Positions 35,128 through 44,988 of a stretch of DNA of 64,000 bases are shown in pieces. Numbering within the stretch: position 1 is the stretch's first letter; each line of letters opens with the position of its first letter. Source of the DNA: Desulfovibrio sp. (GTDB taxonomy: Bacteria > Desulfobacterota > Desulfovibrionia > Desulfovibrionales > Desulfovibrionaceae). The notes under the pieces were generated by a model. That model saw only the letters and a program-made list of their open reading frames with translations. It had not been told where the DNA came from and did no database searches. The stretch is from the NCBI GenBank assembly GCA_030145055.1, contig JAQYWK010000002.1, positions 434,001-498,000 of the forward strand, read 5' to 3'. Made by a program: the position numbers and the translations under genes.

Positions 35128-36141
35128 ATGAGTGGACCTTACTTAAGAACTCCCGGCAAAGGGCGTAGCTACGATATTTTTTGGAAGTCAGTATTTTTTC
35201 TTGGCTTGTTTGCCACAATCGCAGCTCTTGGTTGGGCAACAAATCAAGTTGACTACGTATGGCGCTGGGAACGCATTCCAGACTATTTTTACTTTGAGAA
35301 GGATATAGATATAACAGCCAGCATGGATGGTTCAATTTCCTCCATTAAAAAGAGCGGCGAAAATGCTCTAATCATAGTTACAGGCGAAGATAATCAGTCG
35401 GAACAATACGAGATACCATTTAGCGATCTTCAGGTGTATGAAGGAGATTCCATTTTTGTAGGCGATACTCTCGGCATTGAAAAAAAATGGACAATGGGTA
35501 TCATTCTCGAAGGACTTATCGTCACTCTGAAAGTCAGTGCCATTTCAATTTTCTTTGGTATCGGACTTGGTCTTCTCACCGGACTTGCTAGGATTTCAGC
35601 AAATCCCGCCCTACGAATGACAGCGATCACCTATATTGAGCTTATTCGAGGTTCACCACTTCTGGTACAGATTTTCATTTGGTATTTTGTGCTGGGAACA
35701 TTAATAAACAGCCTGCTTTCTAAATTTGATATTTCTCAGGTTCCACCACTATGGTTCGGTATTGCTTCCCTTGCAATTTTTGCAGGGGCTTATGTTGCAG
35801 AAATCGTTCGTGCAGGTATTCAATCTGTTAACCGGGGTCAAATGGAAGCGGCAAGGTCGCTTGGAATGTCAAACTTCAACGCAATGCGACATATCATAAT
35901 TCCGCAGGCGTTTAGAAGAATCCTCCCCCCTCTCGCAGGTCAGTTCATCAGCATGATCAAGGATTCCTCACTGCTTGGAGTAATCGCAATCAGAGAACTA
36001 ACCAAAGCAACCCGTGAAGCTGTATCTGTAAGCTTACAGCCTTTCGAGTTATGGTTTTTATGTGCGATCCTTTACCTGATTCTTACTTTCACTTTCTCAA
36101 TGTTTGTTCAGTATCTAGAAAAAAGAATGGTGCAAAGATAA
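35128..36141 (+). CDS. amino-acid ABC permease with N-terminal extension
   Basis: A 337-residue permease. The typical permease core occupies the last 215 residues ([53 protein letters not shown]). In addition, residues 1-110 hold a first membrane helix and a strand-rich segment of about 85 residues ([31 protein letters not shown]). Such an extension is unusual for this family and may sit in the periplasm near the binding protein. Its stop overlaps the start of the ATPase gene (TAATG). Confidence 0.88.
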   Translation: MSGPYLRTPGKGRSYDIFWKSVFFLGLFATIAALGWATNQVDYVWRWERIPDYFYFEKDIDITASMDGSISSIKKSGENALIIVTGEDNQSEQYEIPFSDLQVYEGDSIFVGDTLGIEKKWTMGIILEGLIVTLKVSAISIFFGIGLGLLTGLARISANPALRMTAITYIELIRGSPLLVQIFIWYFVLGTLINSLLSKFDISQVPPLWFGIASLAIFAGAYVAEIVRAGIQSVNRGQMEAARSLGMSNFNAMRHIIIPQAFRRILPPLAGQFISMIKDSSLLGVIAIRELTKATREAVSVSLQPFELWFLCAILYLILTFTFSMFVQYLEKRMVQR

Positions 36142-36872
36142 TGATAGAAGTACAAAATATATACAAAACATTCTTCGTAACACATGAAGTTCAGGCACTT
36201 TCGAATGTATCTCATACAGTTAATCAGGGAGAAGTTGTTGTTGTAATCGGGCCTTCCGGTTCCGGCAAAAGCACCTTCCTGCGCTGTCTTAATAGACTTG
36301 AATTTGCTGATTCCGGCCATATTTACATTGATGGGGTGGATATTCTTTCCCCAAAAACCAATATCAATAAAATACGTGAAGAAGTAGGAATGGTATTCCA
36401 ATCATTTAACCTATTTCCTCACAAGACTGTGCTTGAAAATTTAACCATAGCACAAACAGTCGTGCGGAATCGCTCAAAGAGTGATGCCACAGAAAAGGCC
36501 ATGCTTTTACTCAAAAAAGTAGGCATTCACGACAAAGCAGGAACCTACCCAGCTCAACTTTCAGGTGGACAGCAGCAACGCGTTGCTATTGCCCGCTCGC
36601 TTGCAATGGAACCAAAGATACTACTCTTTGATGAGCCTACATCAGCACTTGATCCTGAAATGATCGGAGAAGTTTTAGACGTAATGAAGGCTGTCGCCAA
36701 AGAAGGCATGACCATGGTGGTAGTAACCCACGAAATGGGATTTGCGCGCGAAGTAGCAGACGAAGTGCTCTTCATGGATCATGGAATGATTATCGAAAAA
36801 GGTACTCCAGAACACTTTTTCACCAATCCAGAAGAGGACAGAACAAAAGCATTCCTCAGCCAGATTCTATAG
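36141..36872 (+). CDS. polar amino-acid ABC transporter ATP-binding protein
   Basis: A 243-residue ATPase: Walker [18 protein letters not shown], Walker [15 protein letters not shown] and VVTHEMGFA. Its start shares one base with the permease stop, so translation is coupled. It is very similar to the ATPase at 31421, pointing to an ancient duplication. The longer frame back to 36051 overlaps the permease and is rejected. Confidence 0.92.
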   Translation: MIEVQNIYKTFFVTHEVQALSNVSHTVNQGEVVVVIGPSGSGKSTFLRCLNRLEFADSGHIYIDGVDILSPKTNINKIREEVGMVFQSFNLFPHKTVLENLTIAQTVVRNRSKSDATEKAMLLLKKVGIHDKAGTYPAQLSGGQQQRVAIARSLAMEPKILLFDEPTSALDPEMIGEVLDVMKAVAKEGMTMVVVTHEMGFAREVADEVLFMDHGMIIEKGTPEHFFTNPEEDRTKAFLSQIL

Positions 36873-36900
36873 CTCTAAGCCATATGATGATTAATAAAAA

Positions 36901-36937
36901 AGCCGCTTTGTTTTAAACAAGGCGGCTTTTAATTTTT
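36901..36937 (+). terminator. terminator of the plus-strand ABC operon
   Basis: AGCCGCTTTG/CAAGGCGGCT stem with one G-T pair, then TTTTAATTTTT. Located 28 bases after the ATPase stop. Confidence 0.9.
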
Positions 36938-37071
36938 AGTCAATATATAGTAACAGGGAGAAACGCTCTAAACTCAATTTCTAAGAAACAAAACTATCGA
37001 ATATTTATTTAGGATTATCCTCTAAACTTAGTTCTTAAGTTCGCTCTTTAAATTTACTTTCTAGGCTTGTT

Positions 37072-37353
37072 TTAGGACTTTGGTTTTGATTTAGAGCTAG
37101 GCTTATCCTCAGACTCTGAACCTGATTCGGGTTTAATTTTGGGATTCAACTCAGCTTCCCGATCTTTACTATCTTTAACGTTTTTCATTGTCACACCGGC
37201 AAGACAACCGATTAACATCCCAAGCAGCAAAGAGCGTTGAATATCCATGAGGAACCACCCGGCAATAGCACCAAGGGAACCTCCAATAAGTACGCCGCGC
37301 GCCATACATTCAAGCCATCTCTCGAAATTTTTATCTGTCTTCAATTCGCTCAT
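37072..37353 (-). CDS. small membrane protein with charged tail
   Basis: A 93-residue protein with two glycine-rich membrane segments (LIGGSLGAIAGWFLM and LLLGMLIGCLAGV) and a highly charged tail with repeated Lys, Ser and Glu (SKSKPKS at the end). No family was recognised. RBS AAGGAT precedes ATG. It is adjacent to the PilZ-domain gene on the same strand (17 bases after it) and may be co-transcribed. Confidence 0.6.
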   Translation of the reverse strand: MSELKTDKNFERWLECMARGVLIGGSLGAIAGWFLMDIQRSLLLGMLIGCLAGVTMKNVKDSKDREAELNPKIKPESGSESEDKPSSKSKPKS

Positions 37354-37370
37354 TTTATATCCTTATTCAC

Positions 37371-38042
37371 TTACAATAATTCTTCTATTTGATCTGCTTG
37401 AGCTTCAGTCATAGTGAGAAACTGAACCTCAATCCCGGGGAGTTGATCCGTCTTTCCCCACACCTGAACCCTTTTAACAATGGATAATATCGGAGTTTTG
37501 TCAGCCAATTCTTTTACAACAACAGAAAGAGGTTCGCCCTCCTCCCATCTCTTAACAGAGAAGAAAAAACCACCTTCTTCTGATATATCAAAAGTAACAC
37601 TTTTTTCAATATTGACTTTATCCTTAGCTAATTCTCTACGCAATAAAACATTCAAAACCCGTGAAGAACTTTTGCTACCACGCAATGACCTCGCAGGAAA
37701 ATTAGCACAAACATGAGTGATGAAGTAATCCAACTCATTACTTTTGCCAGAAAATCTACCAATAGGTATTCCGCGAATAACACCCCCAGAAAGAAGATAG
37801 TTAAGCCTTAAAACCGGGAAACGCTCAACTAGACGGTCAGCTTCAATTTTCTCTTTGGACTTTGCCCTGACCACAGTAGCTACATCAAAAAGAAACCCAT
37901 TATACTTAGTCTTCTTATGTTTGTGAGTATCGCCGAAAGAAGAAACGACATCGTGAGCAATACCAAGGTTCGTCAATTCCTTAATATATGCGTTTAGACT
38001 TGCGCCCTTCATGCAAACGAGAAGAATTCTGACATCGTTCAA
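37371..38042 (-). CDS. PilZ domain protein
   Basis: A 223-residue protein whose C-terminal half is a PilZ domain: the RxxxR region ARSLRGSKSSSR near residues 120-131, then FDISEEGGFFFS near 152-163, in which D/N-x-S-x-x-G contacts cyclic di-GMP. The N-terminal 110 residues are not recognised. The start is TTG at 38042 with GGAGG nine bases upstream; no ATG suits better. It may respond to c-di-GMP. Confidence 0.65.
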   Translation of the reverse strand: MNDVRILLVCMKGASLNAYIKELTNLGIAHDVVSSFGDTHKHKKTKYNGFLFDVATVVRAKSKEKIEADRLVERFPVLRLNYLLSGGVIRGIPIGRFSGKSNELDYFITHVCANFPARSLRGSKSSSRVLNVLLRRELAKDKVNIEKSVTFDISEEGGFFFSVKRWEEGEPLSVVVKELADKTPILSIVKRVQVWGKTDQLPGIEVQFLTMTEAQADQIEELL

Positions 38043-38224
38043 GTAGAGAAACCTCCAAAAAAGTCTTTAAAAATAATGTTTTTCGTTTACTTTTTATATT
38101 ACATACTAAAAAAAATTAGAAATATTAGCAAACTAAGATTCCAAGCACACCTTGCTCCCCTTTTCGAATACCATTTAATATGTTAATCATCGCAAAATTA
38201 TTAACTTTAAATGGAATTAATCCA

Positions 38225-39364
38225 ATGCATGAGCTCCCTACAGTACTTACAATTGATGATGATGAGGGAGTCAGACTCTCTATTACACATTTTCTTGAAG
38301 ACAGTGGGTATACGATCCTTCAAGCGGCAAATGGGGCTGAAGGACTTGATATTTTTAGACAAGAAAGTCCAGATGTTATTCTTTTAGACTTAAGAATGCC
38401 AGAAATGGATGGCCTTGTTGTTTTAAAAACACTTGGAAAAGAAGCTCCACAAACGCCTGTGATAGTAGTCTCCGGGACTGGTTCCTTTGATGACGTTGTC
38501 GCAACTCTCAGACTTGGAGCTTGGGACTATATTCCAAAACCTATCACAAACCTAAATGACCTAGAATCTTCCATAATAAGAACAAGTGAAAGAGCCAGAC
38601 TCCTTGTAGAGAATGAGAAATATAAAAAAGAACTGGAAATAAAGATTCGAGATCGCACCGATGAACTGGAAAAGACAAACCTTATCCTTTCAGAAGAAAT
38701 AACTGCACGCAAAACTTCCGAAAAACTAGTTCGTGCCTCACTCGCTGAAAAAGAAGTAATGCTCAAGGAAATACACCACAGAGTAAAAAACAATCTTCAA
38801 GTTATTTCCAGCTTGCTAAGCCTGCAAAGCGGCTACACTGAAGATGTTGAAGCCAGCAACCTCTTACGGGAATGCCAACACAGAGTCCGCTCAATGTCTA
38901 TGCTTCACGAGAGACTTTATAGATCTGAAGATCTTTCACGAATAGATATGCGCGAATATGTACACACCTTAATGAACTTCCTGCTCCGTTCGTACACTGT
39001 TGATGATAAAATTAAACCTTCATTTAACATTGATGATATCCACCTAGGCATTGATGAGGCTATTCCATGCGGGCTCATTATTAACGAGCTGCTCTCCAAT
39101 TCTCTCAGACACGCTTTCCCCGGAAGCTGCGAAGGAACGCTGCTCGTATCCATGTCAGATGATGGCAATAATAATTGTCTGACGGTTTCAGATGATGGCA
39201 TAGGATTGCCCTGTGATTTTAAAATAGGGAATACAAATACGTTGGGCATGACTCTTGTCGAGACTCTCGCAGAACAACTTTGCGGAGAAGTTATTATAAA
39301 AAAAGACATGAAAACAGGATCTTCATTCCAAGTAATTTTCCCCAGTAAAACTGATGCTTGCTAG
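38225..39364 (+). CDS. receiver-histidine kinase fusion
   Basis: A 379-residue soluble protein: a receiver domain (residues 7-125, TIDDDEG, LLDLRMPEMDG, YIPKPI), a coiled-coil linker, a HisKA_2-type DHp helix (LKEIHHRVKNNLQVISSLLSLQ) and a HATPase domain (ELLSNSLRHAFP, SDDGIGLP). The receiver comes first, so it may be controlled by another kinase. ATG at 38225 was chosen over the longer frame. The STAS gene follows 70 bases later, suggesting a regulatory link, by inference. Confidence 0.85.
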   Translation: MHELPTVLTIDDDEGVRLSITHFLEDSGYTILQAANGAEGLDIFRQESPDVILLDLRMPEMDGLVVLKTLGKEAPQTPVIVVSGTGSFDDVVATLRLGAWDYIPKPITNLNDLESSIIRTSERARLLVENEKYKKELEIKIRDRTDELEKTNLILSEEITARKTSEKLVRASLAEKEVMLKEIHHRVKNNLQVISSLLSLQSGYTEDVEASNLLRECQHRVRSMSMLHERLYRSEDLSRIDMREYVHTLMNFLLRSYTVDDKIKPSFNIDDIHLGIDEAIPCGLIINELLSNSLRHAFPGSCEGTLLVSMSDDGNNNCLTVSDDGIGLPCDFKIGNTNTLGMTLVETLAEQLCGEVIIKKDMKTGSSFQVIFPSKTDAC

Positions 39365-39434
39365 AACTTAAAAGGCGGTGTAGATTTCAGCACGTGATCC
39401 TTTTATTAGAACCACATAATTACGAGGAATAAAA

Positions 39435-39788
39435 ATGGAACTTAAATTTAAGAATGTAGACGAAATAACTATCGTAGAACTAGATTCACCAGAACTTAAC
39501 CATGTTGTAAGCCATGATTTTCAGAGACAGACTGCGCCTCTATTTGAAAATAAAAATTTCAATATAGCTCTTGACATGGCTAAGGTTGATTTCATGGATA
39601 GCATGGGAATCGGAACTCTGATTACCCTGCGCAACAAACTCATGAAAGAAAAAGGTTGCATCGCTATGTTTAACCTCAGTGATAGAGTAAAAAAAATCAT
39701 TGATATAGCTGCCTTGCATAAAGTTTTCTCTCTCTATGACACAGAAGATGAAGCTGTTGAAGGTTTAAAACAGCAAATTCTTTCTTAG
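39435..39788 (+). CDS. STAS-domain anti-sigma factor antagonist
   Basis: A 117-residue STAS protein. VDFMDSMGIGTLITLRNKL is the phosphorylation loop: the conserved serine of DS is present. Such proteins bind anti-sigma kinases or other partners when dephosphorylated. RBS GAGGAA. A terminator follows. No anti-sigma kinase lies next to it; the receiver-kinase gene precedes it. Confidence 0.88.
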   Translation: MELKFKNVDEITIVELDSPELNHVVSHDFQRQTAPLFENKNFNIALDMAKVDFMDSMGIGTLITLRNKLMKEKGCIAMFNLSDRVKKIIDIAALHKVFSLYDTEDEAVEGLKQQILS

Positions 39789-39808
39789 CATAAGACCATC
39801 TCTTAAAC

Positions 39809-39841
39809 TGGGTGTACTTTTAAGTATGCCCATTTTTTTTT
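39809..39841 (+). terminator. terminator after the STAS gene
   Basis: Ten-base stem TGGGTGTACT/AGTATGCCCA (with wobble pairs) followed by nine Ts. Confidence 0.85.
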
Positions 39842-39867
39842 GATTACCTCCTACCCATCGCGAAATA

Positions 39868-40869
39868 ATGAACAAATTATCCTCTTTTAAAAATTCCAGT
39901 TACGACATTATCAAGGATGCGATTCGTATTTCATGGGATCTTTTCAAAATAATGATCCCGATAGTTATTGTTGTTAAAATTCTTCAAGAATTGAACATGA
40001 TCGGCTACCTAGCGACTCCACTTGCTCCCATAATGAAGCTCGTCGGATTACCGGGTGAAATGGGTATTGTGTGGGCAACCGCCATGCTTAACAACATATA
40101 CAGCGCACTCATCGTATTTCTAAGTCTTGCCCAAGACTCCCCGCTTACGGCGGCACAGGCCACAATTCTAGGTACAATGATTCTCGTCGCACACTCTATG
40201 CCCGTTGAACTGCGTGTTGTGCAAAGCTCAGGCCCACGGCTAATCTTCCAGGCTATAGCCAGATTCTCGGGCGCCCTACTAATAGGCATCATCCTTAATT
40301 TTATTTATAGCCACTACAACCTTCTTCAAGCTCCTGCGAACATAATTCTAACGGCCGATTCCGCCGTAGCTGATAAGACATTGCTAGCATGGGGTTTAGG
40401 AGAGCTTAAAAACTTTTTATCTATTTTCTTAATAATTCTCGGCCTTTTGATCGTCATGAAAGTTCTTACGAAATTAAGAATACTTGCCGCTATGGACTTT
40501 TTGCTGCGTCCCCTACTCCGATTGATGGGCATTGGACCCAAGGCTTCCGCTCTGACAGTCGTAGGCCTTACTATGGGCCTATCCTATGGTGGAGGGATGA
40601 TCATACATGAGGCCAAATCTGGGGAAATAGATAAGAAAGACGTATTCTACTCACTGACACTGATGGGCATATGTCATAGCGTAGTAGAAGACACTTTTTT
40701 GCTTATGATGATAGGTGGGCATGTGTCGGGCTTATTATGGGGAAGGCTAGGATTTGCAATTATCTTAGTTGCCATCCTCGTTCAAGTTACCAAAATTTTA
40801 CCTGAGACATTTTGTGACAAATATTTATGGAGTGTTCCCAAAAGCTTTAATGTTAAAGGAAAAAAGTAA
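39868..40869 (+). CDS. Gate-domain (nucleoside-recognition-like) membrane protein
   Basis: A 333-residue membrane protein with two similar halves of about four helices, matching the Gate / nucleoside recognition family that includes SpmA/SpmB and parts of Feo and CNT transporters. Motifs: LVGLPGEMGIVWATAMLNNIYSALIVF and its counterpart MGLSYGGGMIIHEAKSGE near residue 240, then GICHSVVEDTFLLMMIGGH. Substrate unknown. The ATG has no clear ribosome site. A terminator hairpin follows at 40953. Confidence 0.75.
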   Translation: MNKLSSFKNSSYDIIKDAIRISWDLFKIMIPIVIVVKILQELNMIGYLATPLAPIMKLVGLPGEMGIVWATAMLNNIYSALIVFLSLAQDSPLTAAQATILGTMILVAHSMPVELRVVQSSGPRLIFQAIARFSGALLIGIILNFIYSHYNLLQAPANIILTADSAVADKTLLAWGLGELKNFLSIFLIILGLLIVMKVLTKLRILAAMDFLLRPLLRLMGIGPKASALTVVGLTMGLSYGGGMIIHEAKSGEIDKKDVFYSLTLMGICHSVVEDTFLLMMIGGHVSGLLWGRLGFAIILVAILVQVTKILPETFCDKYLWSVPKSFNVKGKK

Positions 40870-41393
40870 AACAAATTAAAGCAGGATAAGCACGACTGCT
40901 TATGTAAGCGAACAGTTGCTGTTTAAACATAGTCATTTTTTCGGCACTTTTTGCCCTCTTTATCTGCACTCAACAATTGTGCGAAGAAAGAGGGCTTTTC
41001 ATTTCAATACCTTAAGTGATTTAAATAAAAATTGGCATTGTTAATGCATTACTTAATTCAACAGCTCAGCTGCAAATAAGTGAAGATTAAAAAAATAATA
41101 AAAATAAGGCTAACGCCATTAATTAAAAGTCTTCCTTCAAACAGCTGAACATTAAAAGAAAAAGGTCTAAATTGATAGGCGAGTGCAGGCATCAGTGGAA
41201 CCGAACAGCTTAAAAAATAAATTATACATAAGCGCTTCCACCTCCCTCCCGCGATTATTTTGGACTTTTTCTTTTACTTTTGTCTAAACCACACCTGACT
41301 CAAACCCTTTTTTCACGATTATACTGCAAACAAAGATTGCCCTCATCCACTTCTCTTGATAACGATTCCTTTCCAGAAAGGAGGAGAAGTTTT
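40870..41393. other. gap with terminator, possible small membrane ORF
   Basis: After the terminator at 40953-40999 the gap holds a sigma-54-like spacing (GG at 41034, GC at 41046) and, on the minus strand, an open frame from 41271 down to a stop at 41058. Its translation is rich in membrane-like residues (LINGVSLIFIIFLIF) but has no start codon before ATG at 41192. I cannot tell a gene remnant from chance. Confidence 0.35.
40953..40999 (+). terminator. terminator after the Gate-domain gene
   Basis: GCCCTCTTT and AAAGAGGGC pair with GCAC/GTGC inside the loop, followed by TTTT. Confidence 0.7.
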
Positions 41394-41861
41394 ATGAACC
41401 CTTTCAGTATAGTTCTTTTTGAACCTGAAATCCCGCCCAATACGGGCAACATTGCAAGACTCTGTGCAGGCACAGATACAGCACTACATCTCATCGAACC
41501 TCTAGGTTTTTCAATATCAGACAAACATTTAAAGCGCGCTGGCCTCGACTACTGGCCAAACGTGAAGCTTTTTGTATGGAAAAACTGGCAAGAATTTCAA
41601 GATAATAGAAAAGATGGCAGGTTAATTACGACCAGTGCCAAACGCGGAACCGGATTATTTAAATTTGAATTTGAACCCGGCGATCATATTGTTTTCGGCC
41701 CGGAAACCAGAGGCTTACCGGAATGGATGTTTAACGATATTACAGACGCCATCAACATTCCTACAAATAAAAAGATAAGAAGCTTGAACCTTTCCACCTC
41801 AGCTGGAATCATATTATATCAAGCTCTGGCGTCACTTAATAACGACTCACTTTTTGAATAA
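41394..41861 (+). CDS. trmL: tRNA (cytidine34-2'-O)-methyltransferase TrmL
   Basis: A 155-residue SPOUT methyltransferase: FEPEIPPNTGNIARLCAGT at the N-terminus, FGPETRGLPEWMF and IPTNKKIRSLNLSTSAGIILYQAL at the C-terminus forming the knotted SAM site. It methylates the wobble cytidine or uridine of tRNA-Leu. The start ATG at 41394 follows AAGGAGGAG; an upstream frame extension is rejected. Confidence 0.92.
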   Translation: MNPFSIVLFEPEIPPNTGNIARLCAGTDTALHLIEPLGFSISDKHLKRAGLDYWPNVKLFVWKNWQEFQDNRKDGRLITTSAKRGTGLFKFEFEPGDHIVFGPETRGLPEWMFNDITDAINIPTNKKIRSLNLSTSAGIILYQALASLNNDSLFE

Positions 41862-42013
41862 AAAAGATTACGGAATAAAACAGTAAAATTCCTAATTTTA
41901 ATCATATATTAAAAGGACTTGATTTTGCTTCCTTTTGATCAATCAGAATTCTTGCACAACATGGGAGCAAGGGTTACATTGTCGATCAAAATAAAAATCA
42001 GGATGGAGACCAT

Positions 42014-43036
42014 ATGAGACTTCTAGTTACCGGCGGTTGCGGTTTTATCGGAACCAATTTCATTTATCTTATGCATGAACGCCACCCAGACTGGGATATT
42101 ATTAACCTCGACAAACTAACCTATGCCGGCAACAGAAAAAATCTTCTATCTATAGAAAACAATACAGCTGCGAATTACACCTTCGTTCACGGTGATATCT
42201 GTGACAAAGAGTTTGTAGCAAATACCATCGAAGAATATAAAATTGAGGCTGTAGTTAACTTTGCAGCTGAATCACATGTGGACAGATCAATCAACGACCC
42301 AGCTCCTTTCCTGACTACTAATATCTGCGGTGCACAAAATCTCATGGAATGCGCTCGTCAAGCTGGCATTGAAAAATTTGTTCATGTCTCTACTGATGAA
42401 GTCTATGGCACTCTCGGCATGGATGATCCTGCATTTACTGAAAACAATCCGCTAGAGCCGAACAGCCCCTACTCTGCATCAAAAGCCAGCGCAGATCTCA
42501 TGGCGCGAGCATATTTTGAAACATACAATTTTCCAGTTTCCATCACCAGATGTTCAAACAACTATGGTCCGTACCAATTTCCGGAAAAACTCATCCCGCT
42601 TATGTACACAAAAGCAATAGCTGGAGAGCAACTTCCTATTTACGGAGATGGAAGCAACATTCGTGACTGGATTTACGTTGATGATCACTGCACAGGTGTC
42701 GAGCTAACTATTCTTAAAGGTCAGCCTGGACGAGCTTATAATTTCGGAGGAGCAGCAGAAAAGACCAATTTGGAACTAGTCCATGAACTTCTCGCAATAT
42801 TAGGTAAGGACGAGTCCTTGATAACGTACGTCACCGACAGACCAGGCCATGACCAAAGATACGCTATGGATTATGCTGTTGCTGAAAAAGAGCTGGGATT
42901 CGCCCCAAGCGTAACTTTCGAACAGGGCATAAAGAAGACCATAGAATGGTACCAAGAGAACGGTCAGTGGCTTGAAGATGTCCGCAGTGGAGCCTATCGC
43001 GACTTCATGGCAGAATGGTACGGAGAAAGAAAATGA
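42014..43036 (+). CDS. rmlB: dTDP-glucose 4,6-dehydratase
   Basis: A 340-residue short-chain dehydrogenase family enzyme: GGCGFIGTNFI binds NAD, STDEVYGTLG holds the Ser-Thr-Asp residues, and YSASKASADLM contains the YxxxK pair. It converts dTDP-glucose to dTDP-4-keto-6-deoxyglucose, the second step of dTDP-rhamnose synthesis. Its last bases overlap rmlD (ATGA), so the two are one operon; rmlA and rmlC are not in this window. Confidence 0.94.
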   Translation: MRLLVTGGCGFIGTNFIYLMHERHPDWDIINLDKLTYAGNRKNLLSIENNTAANYTFVHGDICDKEFVANTIEEYKIEAVVNFAAESHVDRSINDPAPFLTTNICGAQNLMECARQAGIEKFVHVSTDEVYGTLGMDDPAFTENNPLEPNSPYSASKASADLMARAYFETYNFPVSITRCSNNYGPYQFPEKLIPLMYTKAIAGEQLPIYGDGSNIRDWIYVDDHCTGVELTILKGQPGRAYNFGGAAEKTNLELVHELLAILGKDESLITYVTDRPGHDQRYAMDYAVAEKELGFAPSVTFEQGIKKTIEWYQENGQWLEDVRSGAYRDFMAEWYGERK

Positions 43037-43908
43037 TAGAGATTAAAGGCAAAAAAGCCGTAGTATTGGGAGGCCGAACAGGACTCTTGGGACAAAGCTT
43101 AACAGAAGTTCTACGTAGCCACGGAGTCATAACTACCCCTCTTTCACGAAACGACTTTGACCCGCTGAACGAAGACTCGCTTACCGCTCTTTTGGAAAGA
43201 GAGGAACCTGACTTCATATTAAATACCATAGCTTACACCATGGTAGATCAGGCCGAAGATGAAGAAAAGAAAGCTCATTTACTTAATACAACTTTCCCTG
43301 TTATTCTTGCTAGGCTTGCAAAAAAACATAATTCAAAACTAATTCATTTCAGCACAGATTTTGTCTTCGACGGCAAAAAAGACTCACCATACACAGAAGA
43401 AGATAAAACCAATCCAAAATCTATTTATGGTAAAACAAAACTTGCCGGAGAAACCAAATTAATAGAATCAAATCACGAAGATATCCTTATAGTGCGTACT
43501 GCTTGGCTATTTGGGCCGAATAAAACAAACTTTGTGCATAAGATCCTTAATTATGCACGCGAACGCGATAATCTAAATATTGTTCACGACCAGAACGGTT
43601 CCCCCACTTACACACCGGACCTTGCAGAATATACCGTACAACTACTTATTGCGGAAGCAACAGGCATATTCAATGTAGTGAATTCGGGTAAAGCAAGCTG
43701 GTGTGAACTGGCAGCAGAAGCAATTAATTGCGCTGGTATAAACTGTCTTGTAAACCCAGTACCCACCAGTTCATACCCAACAAAAGCAGCTCGACCTTCA
43801 TACTCAGTTCTGGACACTGAAAAATTCGCGAACATCACAGGTATTACTCCCAGACCATGGGTTCAAGCACTCCGGGACTACATTTACAACGACATCGAAA
43901 AACAATAA
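43033..43908 (+). CDS. rmlD: dTDP-4-dehydrorhamnose reductase
   Basis: A 291-residue enzyme with GGRTGLLGQSL at the NAD(P)H site, STDFVFDG, YGKTKLAGE (YxxxK) and VRTAWLFGPNKTNF. It catalyses the last step in dTDP-L-rhamnose synthesis. ATG at 43033 overlaps the stop of rmlB. The longer frame from 43015 is rejected. The rhamnose probably goes to lipopolysaccharide or surface glycan. Confidence 0.92.
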   Translation: MIEIKGKKAVVLGGRTGLLGQSLTEVLRSHGVITTPLSRNDFDPLNEDSLTALLEREEPDFILNTIAYTMVDQAEDEEKKAHLLNTTFPVILARLAKKHNSKLIHFSTDFVFDGKKDSPYTEEDKTNPKSIYGKTKLAGETKLIESNHEDILIVRTAWLFGPNKTNFVHKILNYARERDNLNIVHDQNGSPTYTPDLAEYTVQLLIAEATGIFNVVNSGKASWCELAAEAINCAGINCLVNPVPTSSYPTKAARPSYSVLDTEKFANITGITPRPWVQALRDYIYNDIEKQ

Positions 43909-43933
43909 AACGTACCCACTCTAATTACACCTC

Positions 43934-44908
43934 ATGCTAAAAATATCCCCCGCTACACTAAGAAATTCCATTCAGTGCATAATGACTTTGTTCTGCGTCT
44001 GGGTCGGCTATAGATTTTACTTTTTCTACGAGTTTATGATCGGTAATTCTGATGTTGCTGTTATTAAGCCCGGAGCCGTTGAAGGATTCCTGCCTATAAG
44101 CGCACTTCTTTCATTCAAAAGACTGCTAACCGAAGGTATTTATGATGAGGTTCACCCTGCGGGGCTGACAATATTTATAGCTGTACTCGTTATGTCACTG
44201 CTCGTTAGAAAAGGTTTCTGTGGTTATCTCTGCCCTGTCGGATTCATTAGTAATATACTTAATCGTATAGGACTTACGACCAAGCGTATTATCACCGTCA
44301 AAGGCAAAATCGAGTTTGCACTCCTCATTCCCAAATATATTGCTATGACTTTCTTTGTTTATGCAGTTTTTGTTAAAATGAGCATAAAAGATGTGAACGC
44401 GTTCATCCATTCTGGATATAACTTCACAGCAGAAGCTAAAATGCTGCATTTTTTCAGCCATCTAAGTATTATTTCAACCTTGCTAATCGCAGCAATTGTG
44501 GTTCTATCTATTTTTATTCCATACTTCTGGTGCCGCTTCTTGTGCCCCTACGGAGCTTTGCTCGGGATTATTTCGAAAGCATCGCCAGTTGCAATTAAGC
44601 GAAATGAAGACCTTTGCATCAATTGTGGAAAATGTACGAAAGCTTGCCCGGGTGGAATTCAAGTTGAAGTTAAGGACACCATAAACTCCGCCGAATGTGT
44701 GGGATGCACCCAATGCATCGGCAGTTGCCCCGTAGACAACTGTTTGACTCTTACTGATAGACTGAGTCGAAGACAAATCCCATGGCAGACAATAGCCATA
44801 GGAGCCGTTTTTATTCTTTTGCTCTATTACGCGACAGCAGTATTCACCAATCACTGGAATTCACCGATGCCAGTCGAAATGCTCCGCAATTACTATTTGA
44901 ATCTGTAA
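43934..44908 (+). CDS. NapH-like membrane polyferredoxin
   Basis: A 324-residue protein with five membrane helices. The cytoplasmic loops carry CGYLCPVGF and CRFLCPYGALLG, typical of NapH/NosR/RdxA-type proteins, and a C-terminal pair of [4Fe-4S] motifs: CINCGKCTKACPGG and CVGCTQCIGSCPVDNC. It is a membrane electron-transfer protein of unknown partner; in Desulfovibrio similar proteins occur with various respiratory chains. It follows rmlD by 25 bases but is functionally unrelated. Confidence 0.82.
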   Translation: MLKISPATLRNSIQCIMTLFCVWVGYRFYFFYEFMIGNSDVAVIKPGAVEGFLPISALLSFKRLLTEGIYDEVHPAGLTIFIAVLVMSLLVRKGFCGYLCPVGFISNILNRIGLTTKRIITVKGKIEFALLIPKYIAMTFFVYAVFVKMSIKDVNAFIHSGYNFTAEAKMLHFFSHLSIISTLLIAAIVVLSIFIPYFWCRFLCPYGALLGIISKASPVAIKRNEDLCINCGKCTKACPGGIQVEVKDTINSAECVGCTQCIGSCPVDNCLTLTDRLSRRQIPWQTIAIGAVFILLLYYATAVFTNHWNSPMPVEMLRNYYLNL

Positions 44909-44932
44909 AGCTCAACCCATCAAAAACAAGAA

Positions 44933-44967
44933 AAGCCCCTCAGAGATAATCTCCGAGGGGCTTTTTT
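44933..44967. terminator. bidirectional terminator
   Basis: AAGCCCCTC/GAGGGGCTT stem, T-runs on both strands. It separates the polyferredoxin gene (ending at 44908) from the convergent aor gene (ending at 44989). Confidence 0.92.
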
Positions 44968-44988
44968 AAGATCTTAAACTAAGGAACT

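Noticed and set aside
36051-36140. Longer start for the plus-strand ABC ATPase
   Set aside because: It lies inside the permease gene; ATG at 36141 overlaps the permease stop and gives the standard N-terminus.
44504-44854. Minus-strand frame opposite the polyferredoxin
   Set aside because: Fully antisense to a clear gene with cysteine motifs.
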